From Bacteroidota bacterium (GTDB lineage Bacteria; Bacteroidota; Bacteroidia; JABDFU01), in NCBI GenBank assembly GCA_013286655.1, contig JABDFG010000017.1, positions 1 through 39,816 on the forward strand: 39,816 bases of DNA, in the 5' to 3' direction. The notes under the pieces were generated by a model. The model made no database searches. It was not told the origin of the DNA and saw nothing but the letters and a program-made list of their open reading frames with translations. Positions 7,902-16,938 of this stretch are shown in pieces; position 1 is the first letter of the stretch, and every line of letters starts with the position of its first letter. A program made the translations under genes and the position numbers.

Positions 7902-8999
7902 ATGGAAACTAAAGATTTGAAAGGTTTAATATTCTTAAAGGATCTGCAAGAAATAGCAGGTATTCAAGGGGGAAAGTGCCTTTCCCAGCATTATATAAAC
8001 AGTAAAACGCATCTTCTTTGGCGCTGCCAAAAAGGTCATGTTTGGGAAGCTGCGCCTGGTGAAATAAAACGAGGCACCTGGTGTCCTGTTTGCGCCAGAA
8101 ATAAATATAAGCCCACAATTGATGAAATGCAGCGATTGGCCCAGAAGAAAGTTGGCAATTGTTTGTCCAAGGAATATGTAAACGATTCCACTCATCTTCT
8201 TTGGCAATGTGCTGAGGGGCATAAATGGAAAGCAGTTCCAAATTCGATTAAACAAGGATCCTGGTGCCCGGAATGCGCCGGACTGAGCAAGGGGACAATT
8301 CAGCAAATGCAAAAGCTAGCTTTGGCCAAAGGTGGACGATGCTTATCGAAAGAATATATAAATACTCATACTCACTTACTCTGGCAGTGTGCAGAAGGTC
8401 ATAAATGGGAAACAGAGCCTGCGGTAGTCAAAAAAGGTTTTTGGTGTCCGGAATGTGCAGGCCAAAAGCCAGGAACAATTGAGCAGATGCAGCAATTAGC
8501 TTTAAGCAGAGGCGGTAGATGTTTATCAAATGAATATACAAACGGTAAGGAAAATCTCAGTTGGCAATGCGGGAAGGGTCATAAATGGAGTGCTGTGCCT
8601 GGCAATGTTAAAAATGGAACATGGTGTCCGGTCTGCGCCGGAGTTGTCAAAAAGAGCATTGAAGAAATGCAAAAGCTGGCTCATAGTAGGGGAGGGGAAT
8701 GTTTGTCAAAAAAATATGTTGATGCTCTTACAAATCTTAAATGGAAATGTGACCAGGGGCACGTATGGCAAGCTACTCCAGCAGGGGTCAGCTTTGGTTC
8801 ATGGTGTGCTGCTTGCGCGGGTGTGAAAAAAGGAACAATTCAAGAGATGCGAAAAATGGCTAAGGCCAAAGCCGGACATTGCTTATCAAAAGTATATGTA
8901 AATAATACCACTAGACTTGATTGGCAATGTGCAAAGGGTCATGTATGGAGTACAGCACCTAAAACCATCAAAAAAGGGCACTGGTGTCCTATATGTTAA
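7902..8999 (+). CDS. Tandem zinc-finger repeat protein (DUF4379/zf-treble-clef type), copy A
   Basis: This 365-residue protein is built from six repeats of about 60 residues with nothing else. Each unit has a helix (EEMQKLAxxKGG), a CLSKxYxN loop, then xxLxWxCxxGHxW and a closing WCPxCAG. The Cys, His and the CxxC pair give four plausible zinc ligands per unit. The zinc-finger half resembles the 'probable zinc-ribbon' DUF4379 modules often attached to restriction or homing-type nucleases. No nuclease domain is present here, so binding of nucleic acid or of a partner protein is inferred. The next gene is a paralogue. Confidence 0.75.
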   Translation: METKDLKGLIFLKDLQEIAGIQGGKCLSQHYINSKTHLLWRCQKGHVWEAAPGEIKRGTWCPVCARNKYKPTIDEMQRLAQKKVGNCLSKEYVNDSTHLLWQCAEGHKWKAVPNSIKQGSWCPECAGLSKGTIQQMQKLALAKGGRCLSKEYINTHTHLLWQCAEGHKWETEPAVVKKGFWCPECAGQKPGTIEQMQQLALSRGGRCLSNEYTNGKENLSWQCGKGHKWSAVPGNVKNGTWCPVCAGVVKKSIEEMQKLAHSRGGECLSKKYVDALTNLKWKCDQGHVWQATPAGVSFGSWCAACAGVKKGTIQEMRKMAKAKAGHCLSKVYVNNTTRLDWQCAKGHVWSTAPKTIKKGHWCPIC

Positions 9000-9079
9000 A
9001 AGATCAGTGGATTGAATTTTACTGGGCATAGAGCTAAAACGTAAGCAGGCCTATTTAGTTGAAGGCGTACCAAAAGAGA

Positions 9080-10189
9080 ATGAAAACGGAGGATAAAAAG
9101 GACGTATTGTATTTAGAAGAGATGAGATCAATGGCCGCTCTCAATGGGGGTGTCTGTCTGTCTAAAAAGTACGTAAACGCTAGGACTCATCTGTTATGGC
9201 GATGTGAAAAGGGTCATACCTGGGAGGCGGTTCCTTCAACCATCAAGCAGGGATCCTGGTGTCCGGTCTGTTCAGGAAGGAAAAAGGGAACAATTGAGGA
9301 GATGTTCCAGATAGCTAAAGATCACGGCGGAAAATGTTTATCAAAAGAGTATATAAACAGTAGCACTCATCTTCTTTGGCAATGCAAAGAGGGTCATATC
9401 TGGGAGGCGGTTCCTAATGAAATTAAACAAGGTTCCTGGTGCCCGGTATGCGCCAAAGAAAGCAGGAAAGGCAATATTGAAGAATTGCAGAAAATAGCCC
9501 AGTCCAAAGGAGGGAAGTGCTTATCCAAAAAATACATAAACAACCATACTCATCTTAATTGGGAGTGTGAAAATGGTCACAAATGGAAAGCCACTCCTCA
9601 TGGAATTAAGGCAGGTAAATGGTGCTCGAAATGTTCAGGAAATGTAAAAGGAACAATCGAGGAAATGCAATCCCTTGCTCAGGTTAAAGGCGGCAAATGC
9701 TTATCGAAAGTATATATTAATAACAGCACTCATCTTCTTTGGCGATGTGAAAAGGGTCATAAATGGGAAGCGATTCCCAATGATATAAAGCAAGGATCCT
9801 GGTGTCCGGTTTGTGCTAAAGATTGGTCCAGAGGCACGATTGAACAAATGCAAGAAATTGCTTATTCAAAAGGTGGTAGGTGTTTATCTCAAAAATATGT
9901 GGATAGGGAAACGCATCTTCAATGGCAATGCGAAAATGGTCACAAATGGGATTCTTCCCCGACAACTATTATAAAGGGATCTTGGTGTCCGGAATGTTAT
10001 GTCGATAGTCGTAGAAAGACGATTCAAGAAATGCAGGAGTTGTCATTAGTCAAAAACGGAAAATGTTTGTCAAAGCAGTATATTAACAATTACACAAAGC
10101 TTTTATGGCAATGCGAAAATGGTCATAAATGGAAGGCTGTACCAACGGTTATAATGAGAGGATCCTGGTGTCCATATTGCGTAAAATGA
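9080..10189 (+). CDS. Tandem zinc-finger repeat protein, copy B (paralogue of copy A)
   Basis: This 369-residue protein, started at the ATG at 9080, also has six ~60-residue modules of the same type as its neighbour. An example is THLLWQCKEGHIWEAVPNEI followed by GSWCPVCAK. An upstream TTG at 9059 is in frame, but the ATG is the more usual start. In the last modules the closing sequence departs from CAG (for example CYVD, CVK), so the ends are less uniform. The pair arose by tandem duplication of the whole gene, since both have six modules and the same order of elements. Function is unknown; the CRISPR-Cas locus begins about 0.9 kb away, but no direct link is shown. Confidence 0.75.
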   Translation: MKTEDKKDVLYLEEMRSMAALNGGVCLSKKYVNARTHLLWRCEKGHTWEAVPSTIKQGSWCPVCSGRKKGTIEEMFQIAKDHGGKCLSKEYINSSTHLLWQCKEGHIWEAVPNEIKQGSWCPVCAKESRKGNIEELQKIAQSKGGKCLSKKYINNHTHLNWECENGHKWKATPHGIKAGKWCSKCSGNVKGTIEEMQSLAQVKGGKCLSKVYINNSTHLLWRCEKGHKWEAIPNDIKQGSWCPVCAKDWSRGTIEQMQEIAYSKGGRCLSQKYVDRETHLQWQCENGHKWDSSPTTIIKGSWCPECYVDSRRKTIQEMQELSLVKNGKCLSKQYINNYTKLLWQCENGHKWKAVPTVIMRGSWCPYCVK

Positions 10190-10261
10190 CTAATTTAAAC
10201 ACGAAATGCAGGGCATCAAATTTCTGAAAAAGGATAAATCACCTGCATAAAACAGCGCGAA

Positions 10262-10540
10262 ATGTTACAACAGCGTATTATAAATCTTATGAGTGATTAT
10301 TATTTCACCCATAAACTTGAACCTACGCAGGAACTATTTAACATGTGGCTTTCCGGATTAAAAAATCCATTAAAATCTCATTTTGAAAAACTAGGTTTTG
10401 AAAAGAGTAAAGGGGTTCTGAGTTTTAAAAGATTTCAGCTGGAATTAAAGGATATTGGTTTGGAGGAATATTTAAAAGAAAATCTGACAGATGCAGAGTA
10501 TCAGCAGTATAAATCAATAGATTTGAATGATGCGAAATGA
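10262..10540 (+). CDS. Small hypothetical protein
   Basis: This 92-residue protein is predicted helical, with a mix of aromatic residues in the first half (LMSDYYFTHKLEPTQELFNM) and a charged C-terminal half (GLEEYLKENLTDAEYQQYKS). There is no signal peptide or motif that I recognise. It follows the zinc-finger pair by 72 bp on the same strand and is the last gene before the array region. Confidence 0.5.
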   Translation: MLQQRIINLMSDYYFTHKLEPTQELFNMWLSGLKNPLKSHFEKLGFEKSKGVLSFKRFQLELKDIGLEEYLKENLTDAEYQQYKSIDLNDAK

Positions 10541-11065
10541 ATTGTGTAAAAAGCGAACTGAAACGGCCTGATCTGAATAAGGTATATAATACATAAGATT
10601 TTTGTGTTACATTTGTTTCAACAGTACTCGCCACGCTACCCATTGGAACAGCGTCCCAGGGCGAGTCTTCTGCTTTTATACCTATAAGATGGACTGGGAA
10701 TTGGCAGACACATGATCGAATTACAGTAGCATGGACACCAGCGACAGACTACGGAAGTGGTCTATAACAGGACTTGCGAAGGATTAAAAGATCGTTACGG
10801 TAAACGAATTTGGCAGACGGGACGGTTTTAGATATATGACGATTTTGAGTTAGAGTCATTTTTATTATAGTTAATCCATGGCATAAATTAGCACTCATTC
10901 TGCTGCAATTTATCGTATGCTGGCTCAATAAAATTTAATAAATTCACATTATTGCTATGTTGAGTCGACATTTTTTAGTTTTGAATTTTGTAGTTTTTGG
11001 TTCATGTTCCTTGACATTTGGTAATAAACCCCACGACCCTTTAAGCAGGGCTATTCCTAACTGAA
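10541..11065 (+). other. Gap before the CRISPR array; possible decayed coding sequence at its left end
   Basis: The left 320 bases contain a stop-free plus-strand frame of about 57 codons (10597-10767) with no ATG; it reads PIRWTGNWQTHDRITVAWTP in the middle. A shifted frame continues toward about 10837. This may be the remnant of a small gene, but I recognise no family. The right half is AT-rich and holds a -7-type promoter box at 10976-10983 pointing at the array. No other gene or anti-repeat is seen here. Confidence 0.4.
10952..10983 (+). promoter_or_regulatory. Candidate promoter for pre-crRNA
   Basis: TAGTTTTG at 10976-10983 fits the Bacteroidota -7 consensus TAnnTTTG. A TTG at 10952-10954 lies 21 bases upstream of it, as expected for the -33 element. 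Transcription would start near 10990 and run rightward through the array in the orientation that makes the repeat face the tracrRNA. Confidence 0.5.
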
Positions 11066-11429
11066 GTTGCGGTTTGGTTTCAGGAAGGATAAATGACATT
11101 TTATTTAGTGCGGTATTCAAACGTCCCGCGGTTGTGGTTTGATTTCAGAGAGGGATAAATGACATTAAAAAATACCTAGGAATAAGTCCAGTATTAGTTG
11201 TGGTTTGATTTCAGAGAGGGATAAATGACATTTCCGGAATTTAAATAAAATGAGATGGACAAGTTGTGGTTTGATTTCAGAGAGGGATAAATGACATTGC
11301 GATGTTGATACCGAGCTTGCTGGTTGCAGTTGTGGTTTGATTTCAGAGAGGGATAAATGACATTTGTGCTGTTACCAGTTGATTTTGTAATGAGTTGTGG
11401 TTTGATTTCAGAGAGGGATAAATGACATT
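11066..11429 (+). CRISPR. Type II-C CRISPR array, six repeats and five spacers
   Basis: Five identical 36-bp repeats start at 11131, 11197, 11263, 11329 and 11394. A sixth, degenerate 35-bp copy with several changes and one base lost is at 11066-11100. Each repeat begins GTTGTGGTTTGATTTC and ends AAATGACATT. Spacers are 30, 30, 30, 30 and 29 bp. The plus-strand orientation is the crRNA sense, because the 5' half pairs with the anti-repeat of the tracrRNA upstream of cas9. The degenerate copy marks the old end, at the left; new spacers should enter next to cas2, at the right. The array runs opposite to cas9-cas1-cas2, as is common for type II-C. I found no TAnnTTTG box inside the repeat, so repeat-borne promoters are not supported. 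Confidence 0.97.
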
Positions 11430-11492
11430 AGTTGATGACAGATTCTTCTAATGTTCAGCCACTTACAAACATTTGATGTCATTAAAAAATAA

Positions 11493-11533
11493 GTGCGGTT
11501 GAGGTCTTTTTTGTACTTCTTCCGCATTTTTTT
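11493..11533. terminator. Bidirectional terminator between array and cas2
   Basis: Arms at 11493-11505 and 11515-11527 pair over 13 positions, apart from two central T:T mismatches and a few G:T pairs, around a 9-base loop. The plus strand ends in a run of seven T. On the minus strand the hairpin is followed by TTATTTTTT. The one hairpin can therefore stop both the pre-crRNA and the cas operon, which converge on it. Confidence 0.7.
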
Positions 11534-11546
11534 GGTTTAAAATCGA

Positions 11547-11885
11547 TTAAAAAAGCTCCAATTGTTGCGGTGAAGCTGAAAGTTCGGCTATTTTTTTACC
11601 CCAAAAATTGATGATATCGCTATATTGTTTATCTGTAATCCGAACAATACTTACCTGCCCTTTTTCAGGAAGAAGTTTTTGTACTCGCTTAGTATGAACG
11701 TCAGCGTTTTCTCCACTTGCGCTGTGGCGAATGTATACACTGAATTGCATCATGCGAAACCCATCTTTCAGCAAGTCCTTTCGAAAACGGTGGGCTGCCT
11801 TCCGTTCTTTTTGGGTTTCCGTAGGCAGATCAAAAAATACAAAAAGCCACATGACACGATAAGCATTTAGCCGTTCAAGCTCCAT
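11547..11885 (-). CDS. cas2: CRISPR-associated endonuclease Cas2
   Basis: This 112-residue protein has the Cas2 ferredoxin-like fold signature: MWLFVFFDLPTETQKERKAA at residues 13-32, with the acidic residue after the first strand. RKDLLKDGFRMMQFSVYIRH follows at 35-54, then KGQVSIVRITDKQY. Cas2 is the scaffold of the Cas1-Cas2 integrase that adds spacers. It begins 3 bp after the cas1 stop, last in the cas9-cas1-cas2 operon. The operon ends at the hairpin shared with the array. Confidence 0.95.
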   Translation of the reverse strand: MELERLNAYRVMWLFVFFDLPTETQKERKAAHRFRKDLLKDGFRMMQFSVYIRHSASGENADVHTKRVQKLLPEKGQVSIVRITDKQYSDIINFWGKKIAELSASPQQLELF

Positions 11886-11888
11886 GTT

Positions 11889-12794
11889 TTATAAAAATGG
11901 CAATTCCGGATATTTAATTTTTTCATCTTCTCCTTCAAAGCACTTTGCTAAAGATGCCGTACTTTGACTTAAAGCAACCATCAATGGACTCGTATTATTT
12001 TGACCAGAAGGAATAATCACATCACTGGCCAGCAATTTTAGAAATTCCGCTTTTCTTTCTGTTGTAATGTTATGGTAATCATCGTTGGCCGTCTTTTGTT
12101 CAAAAACTAAGAGATCAACAAAAGGCCGATAAGGTTCCATAATATCATCTGCAAGGCAATAGGCATTGTATTTGTTGTGATGATGAATTCCGAGTGTTGG
12201 CAATAATCCTGATCCACACAAAGCACGGGCAGTGGCAGCTCTCAAAATTGAATAGCCGTAATTCAGCGATGGATTTGGTGGCATTCCGAAGCGATCCCTT
12301 AAGAAATTACTGCCAAATAGCTTTGGCCAATATCTCCTGCTGGCTTGGGCTTCTGCGTTATCAATATCGCCGCTTTTTACCTGTTTCGATAAATAAATTA
12401 AATCCTCGTATTCCTGCCCAATGTGCTTCAACATTGCGGCTTGGTTTCGAATTTTAGCTTTTACGGTCTGCTGCCACAACTGTTTTTTTAACGGCTCGCT
12501 TGCTGCAACTTGAGCACGGAACCTTTCGTTTTGAACCTGGTTAGTGTCAAGATGAAATAACATGCTACCAGGATGATGTCTTTCATCGCAGAAAATTACA
12601 GCGACGTTGTTTTCAGCGAGCAATTGCATTACGCTTTGCGTAAAAGTTATTTCTCGGTGGTCAAATACCACAAAACCTAAATCCTCAATAACCGCTTGTT
12701 TTATTTCCCCTGTATTTTTATCAGCTATCACTAATTGTTTCAGCTTGGTGCTGATGTGATAAGGGTTACTAAATAACAGTGTTCGTTTGAGCAT
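11889..12794 (-). CDS. cas1: CRISPR-associated endonuclease Cas1 (type II)
   Basis: This 301-residue protein is the integrase of spacer acquisition. It begins MLKRTLLFSNPYHISTKLKQ and carries the N-terminal beta domain, then the helical catalytic domain containing RRYWPKLFGS and NPSLNYGYSILRAATARALC. HHHNKYNAYCLADDIMEPYR supplies the His and Asp metal ligands; the Glu is expected earlier, in the NAEAQASRRYW region. Its start lies within the 3' end of cas9, with a 26-bp overlap in a different frame, indicating translational coupling. Length is normal for type II Cas1. Confidence 0.95.
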   Translation of the reverse strand: MLKRTLLFSNPYHISTKLKQLVIADKNTGEIKQAVIEDLGFVVFDHREITFTQSVMQLLAENNVAVIFCDERHHPGSMLFHLDTNQVQNERFRAQVAASEPLKKQLWQQTVKAKIRNQAAMLKHIGQEYEDLIYLSKQVKSGDIDNAEAQASRRYWPKLFGSNFLRDRFGMPPNPSLNYGYSILRAATARALCGSGLLPTLGIHHHNKYNAYCLADDIMEPYRPFVDLLVFEQKTANDDYHNITTERKAEFLKLLASDVIIPSGQNNTSPLMVALSQSTASLAKCFEGEDEKIKYPELPFL

Positions 12795-15700
12795 GCGATT
12801 TTATTGTTTCGATTTTTCCAGTATGGGTAAGAGTGAAATGATAACCCTCAACTAATACATTAAATTTACCCAATCCAATTGCTAACTGCGGTGATCCAAT
12901 AAGATTTTCTGAATTAATTTCATCTTTTATTTCTTTATCTCCTCTTGCCTCCTGATGAAAACGGAGTGTGATCCACGGACGATCATCAAATTTTTGAACT
13001 TTATAAAGCCTTTGCACTCTTTCTTCATTTGTCAATTCCCATATTTCTTCCGGATTTTTTTTGTAAAATAAAACCATAGTTCCTTTTCTGATTGTAGCCT
13101 TTAGAAAAATTTCGATTTCATTTTTACCCTTACCGGACCTTTTGGATGGTTTCACCAAAGCATTAAGATTTCGATTTGAAAATTTTAATTGCTCCCCAGC
13201 TTCAAGCATATTAATAATTTCGAAATCTCTGACTATTTTACCAGATAATATATTTTTACCCTCGTAAATTGCCATTAAATAGTTTCCATCATTCATTACA
13301 TGATAGTTCCTTTTGTGTTCGTATTTTGACTTATCCCTATGTGGTTTGAGGAAAATCGGTGAAGCAACTGTGGGAGCGTAACAACGAACTTTTTTGATCG
13401 AAACACCACTTGCCATAAATAAGCCGTCTTTAACTGCCTGAATTAAGCCTTTTCCATCAACCGCTTCCTGAATAATTCTCTGAATAACAGGGTCTACAAT
13501 GTTTTTCACGTCTGAAGCCTTCAAGTCTTCAATTTTCATTCTAATCACATATTTAGGTGTTAAATCCTCTTTTTGATAAGGCTTTATTATAGCACCATAA
13601 AATGTTTCTTTGTGCAAAGATCCCCGGACCGTATCACCTTTCTGATAAATTGGCTTTTCGTCTTTACCATATTCAATTTTACCTCGAATCCTTGACTTTT
13701 TCTTCGCTTGTTTTTTCACATTATCCGGGGTGTGATGCGAAACCAAAACTTGTTTTTCAATTGCTTTTATATCTTCGGTGAAAGTCGTCCAAGGCTTAAT
13801 GATTTGCAACATCTCCTTTTTCTCCTTTTGATAACCTTCTTCGTCAGCGTGGTATAGTTTAGATAGCAAATCATATTTGTCTTTGGTCATACAGGCAATG
13901 GTAATAGCATCAATACAATGATGAATATGGTTTGCTCTCTCCTTTTTGCTGTAAGCTTCCTGTAATCCCCATAACTCTCTGAATTCTTTAACCATACCGC
14001 CTTTGACAGAATAGACCTGAAAAAACACTGATTTAAGATATGCGCGAGCGTATTTGGTGATGATTCCGGTATCTACCAGTTGACTGTTTTTAAACCCTTC
14101 GGGAACGTCTTTCCTAATAAACCGGCTGTATTTTCCCTTCCAATAATCAAGGTACAGTTTGTAATAATGTTTTTCCCTGATACGTTTATCTTTTTGTTCT
14201 TTTGCTTCAATTCCGCGTGCTCTTTTTCTTGAATTGAATAATTTTTCATACTCAGATGTTTTTTGTTCCCATTTTACCAGGCGTTCAAGTATATTGCTGT
14301 GATTTGGCAATTCAGCAGGTATCTTATTGCGCTTTATTTCCCTGTTGAAGCTAACTTCACAAAGGGTAAGATTTTCCTGAGAATTATCAAAACTCAGGCT
14401 TTTGGGTATGGTATGTTCTAAATCATATTTTGGATTTGGCCCAATAAAGTCACAAATCCCAATGGAGTTGGATGGGTTATCGGTATATAAGCATTTGTGA
14501 TCTTGTTCTTCCCACAGGATGTATTTTAAAATATCGTCTTGACTGGGCTCAATATCTTTTCCACATTGTTCCTTATATAGTTTTATAATTTCTGATTTCG
14601 CATTTTCTCTTTCCTCTTGCCGGTCTTTCTGCCAATCCTGTATTGCTTTGCGCTTGTTTGCATCATTAAGCTCTCTCGCTAATTCAATATGAATTTTCGT
14701 TTCTTTTTCTATTTCACCTTCATTTATTAAAGTATTTACCAATTTCCGGAGCTGGTGCATGGTTCTCATTGCCATCGGATTTTTAATTGACGGGATCATA
14801 GGACTATTTAAATAGTATTTACCATCCTCTGAAATCTTGGCTTCCTTGAAAACGTCAATGTCAGATGGGTGATAGAGCTTTTCAAGTGATTCGTTTGATA
14901 CGTTGAAATTATCCTGAAGAAACGAAGCAATTTTTTCATCGAGTCGATCAGTTCTTATAAATTCGCCCCTGTTCTTTCTTAACTGTTCTTGATATTTTGT
15001 TTCAACCCAAATAACTAATTCAGCCTGTTGATTAACCTCTATCGAGCCAAAATGCTTTTTTCCATAGACCGCCTGTATTTTTTCTATCACTTCCGATTTG
15101 TCTTTTTTATCTAAAACGTAATCAGAATCCGCATTATTATAGTCTTTTTTGAAATGAGCCATCAGATCATTGACGACACTTTCGCGTTTCCTGATTTCGT
15201 TGTAATTTTCAATCAGATTGTTTAATTCACTTCGAATGAATTTTTGATTTTCAATATCGCTCCATATTTCGTTGCCTATAACTTTCTCAATATTGGCAAG
15301 AAAAACAGCGTAGGAATAAATAAGTCCTTCTCTGAGATAAGGTAAAATTTTTGTAATCGCCTTTAGGCTTAAACTGGAATATTCCTTTTTCAAAGTTATT
15401 TTACTGAATTTCCTTGCTTGTTGGGTATTTAGCCCCAGTTTATTCTTGCCAAACACTTCCAGTTTCTCATCTTTATCAAATGAAAAAAGTACATGCCAAA
15501 TATCATTTATAACATCATCAGTGCTTTTTATACCAATTTTTGTTTTCTTAGCAATGTACTTTTCATATATGCTTTCCTTCCAGTGCTCACCGAAAGTATT
15601 TTTCTGTGATAATTGAGCAATAGTAGGGCATCCACTGACATTGGTTCTATCACTGTAATTAAATTTCAACTCAATGCCTTTTGGGGTAAGATCCTTTCTT

Positions 15701-16860
15701 ATTTCCATAAAATCGAAATTGGGCTTACTTTTTCTAACAAACAGATGCCAAATGTCTTTACGTTGTTCTTTATTTAAAGGGTCCCCATTGCATCTAATAC
15801 TATTTATAAATTGCAATGCCCGGAATTCTTCATATGATGGATGAGAAATGGGACAACGAGGTTTATTTTTCTCAAATGAACATTTTCCTACAAGTCCTCT
15901 TTGAGATTTTAGGGGCCGCTGATAGAAAATCGCGTTTTCTAATTCCTTCCTGACAGGTAATGCTAGTTTTTGGACTTCACAAATGATTTCAAACTCTTTT
16001 AAGTAATGTTCTTCACGGTCAGTATACTGGATCCGTATTTTTTCATTCTTTTTATAGCACGTATAAAAATATTGGCCCAATGTTTCGCAGCTTTCCTTTT
16101 CCATTTTTTGGGACAATACAGCAATTCCCTTTTTAACTTTTCCGAGATTTTCTGTCCTGTTCAGAAATTTAATTAATAACTCTTTAAGTTCTTCAACGGG
16201 TTTTAGCTCATTTGTCTTTCTATTTTTCTCAAATGAATTCAGGAATTTGTTTACTACTTTATCGTCTTCATCGGCATAAGATTCCAAAATAAATTTTATT
16301 GAAGCATTTAGTTCATCCCGGTCGGTTTCGCCGCCCACAATATCCAGTAATTCCTTTCTTATTTGATCCATGAGTCCATCGTCTCCCTGATCAAGACGGT
16401 TACTCAGAAATCCTCTACGCTGTGAAATGTGGTAAAATGCCCGCCCCAAATCTTTAAGTGCTATTTTTTCTCTGCTAGCTTTGTCTCTAAAAAAATATGG
16501 ATTGGCATTCGTGGCTTCGTCAGTTTTTAACCATTTTAAGAATTCCTGATTTTTCGGGTATGCTTTTTTATTTATTCGCCACCCTTGTAATTCTTCAGGA
16601 GATAGGGGACACATATTATGTTTAATTAAAACGCCAAGTGTTTCTATTTTACGAAGTTTTCTTCTGAATTTAGTCCTTCTTGCGCTTCTGTATTTGGTTC
16701 GCTCAGCCGCCTTTGAACTTTCCTTTCCTTTTTCAATTTTTACTCCTTCCGAAAAGATATGGACACCTTTATTTATCAGTTCAAACTGGTTGTCATTTCG
16801 ATTAACTATAGCCCAGCCGATTGAATTAGTGCCGAGGTCAAGTCCGAGGATTTTAGCCAT
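12769..16860 (-). CDS. cas9: CRISPR-associated endonuclease Cas9, type II-C
   Basis: This 1363-residue protein is complete and carries every catalytic residue. RuvC-I is LGLDLGTNSIGWAIV with Asp8. An Arg-rich bridge helix (TKYRSARRTKFRRKLRK) lies near residues 55-71. RuvC-II is IHIELARELN with Glu726. The HNH domain has His816 in DLEHTIPKS and Asn839 in SFNREI, 23 residues apart as in SpCas9. RuvC-III is HIHHCIDAITIAC with His981 and Asp984. Cas9 cuts DNA guided by a crRNA:tracrRNA duplex. The operon lacks cas4 and csn2, so the system is type II-C. Compact II-C Cas9s are near 1000-1100 residues; this larger size fits the Bacteroidota branch. The tracrRNA is divergent, directly upstream. Confidence 0.98.
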   Translation of the reverse strand: MAKILGLDLGTNSIGWAIVNRNDNQFELINKGVHIFSEGVKIEKGKESSKAAERTKYRSARRTKFRRKLRKIETLGVLIKHNMCPLSPEELQGWRINKKAYPKNQEFLKWLKTDEATNANPYFFRDKASREKIALKDLGRAFYHISQRRGFLSNRLDQGDDGLMDQIRKELLDIVGGETDRDELNASIKFILESYADEDDKVVNKFLNSFEKNRKTNELKPVEELKELLIKFLNRTENLGKVKKGIAVLSQKMEKESCETLGQYFYTCYKKNEKIRIQYTDREEHYLKEFEIICEVQKLALPVRKELENAIFYQRPLKSQRGLVGKCSFEKNKPRCPISHPSYEEFRALQFINSIRCNGDPLNKEQRKDIWHLFVRKSKPNFDFMEIRKDLTPKGIELKFNYSDRTNVSGCPTIAQLSQKNTFGEHWKESIYEKYIAKKTKIGIKSTDDVINDIWHVLFSFDKDEKLEVFGKNKLGLNTQQARKFSKITLKKEYSSLSLKAITKILPYLREGLIYSYAVFLANIEKVIGNEIWSDIENQKFIRSELNNLIENYNEIRKRESVVNDLMAHFKKDYNNADSDYVLDKKDKSEVIEKIQAVYGKKHFGSIEVNQQAELVIWVETKYQEQLRKNRGEFIRTDRLDEKIASFLQDNFNVSNESLEKLYHPSDIDVFKEAKISEDGKYYLNSPMIPSIKNPMAMRTMHQLRKLVNTLINEGEIEKETKIHIELARELNDANKRKAIQDWQKDRQEERENAKSEIIKLYKEQCGKDIEPSQDDILKYILWEEQDHKCLYTDNPSNSIGICDFIGPNPKYDLEHTIPKSLSFDNSQENLTLCEVSFNREIKRNKIPAELPNHSNILERLVKWEQKTSEYEKLFNSRKRARGIEAKEQKDKRIREKHYYKLYLDYWKGKYSRFIRKDVPEGFKNSQLVDTGIITKYARAYLKSVFFQVYSVKGGMVKEFRELWGLQEAYSKKERANHIHHCIDAITIACMTKDKYDLLSKLYHADEEGYQKEKKEMLQIIKPWTTFTEDIKAIEKQVLVSHHTPDNVKKQAKKKSRIRGKIEYGKDEKPIYQKGDTVRGSLHKETFYGAIIKPYQKEDLTPKYVIRMKIEDLKASDVKNIVDPVIQRIIQEAVDGKGLIQAVKDGLFMASGVSIKKVRCYAPTVASPIFLKPHRDKSKYEHKRNYHVMNDGNYLMAIYEGKNILSGKIVRDFEIINMLEAGEQLKFSNRNLNALVKPSKRSGKGKNEIEIFLKATIRKGTMVLFYKKNPEEIWELTNEERVQRLYKVQKFDDRPWITLRFHQEARGDKEIKDEINSENLIGSPQLAIGLGKFNVLVEGYHFTLTHTGKIETIKSHAQTNTVI

Positions 16861-16924
16861 ATCTATTAAGATTTAATATTCAGATGAACCAAAGTAGTAA
16901 TTTCCATGAGTTTATAAAAATTCA

Positions 16925-16932
16925 TATATTTG
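16925..16932 (+). promoter_or_regulatory. -7 promoter element for tracrRNA
   Basis: TATATTTG is an exact match to the Bacteroidota -7 consensus TAnnTTTG and sits 14-16 bases upstream of the anti-repeat, on the plus strand. Transcription would begin near 16938-16940. No strong -33 TTG was seen at the expected distance. Confidence 0.7.
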
Positions 16933-16938
16933 ATGTAG

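Noticed and set aside
7950-10180. Periodic DNA similarity every ~180 bp
   Set aside because: This is the coding periodicity of the zinc-finger modules, not a repeat array.
11066-11429. Promoters inside each CRISPR repeat, as in Neisseria
   Set aside because: No TAnnTTTG or close variant occurs in the repeat; TAAATGAC is only a partial match and no -33 TTG lies at suitable distance.
12194-12457. Plus-strand frame antisense to cas1
   Set aside because: It is within the conserved coding sequence of cas1 and encodes no recognisable protein.
16694-16876. Plus-strand frame overlapping the start of cas9
   Set aside because: It is an antisense shadow of the RuvC-I and bridge helix codons.
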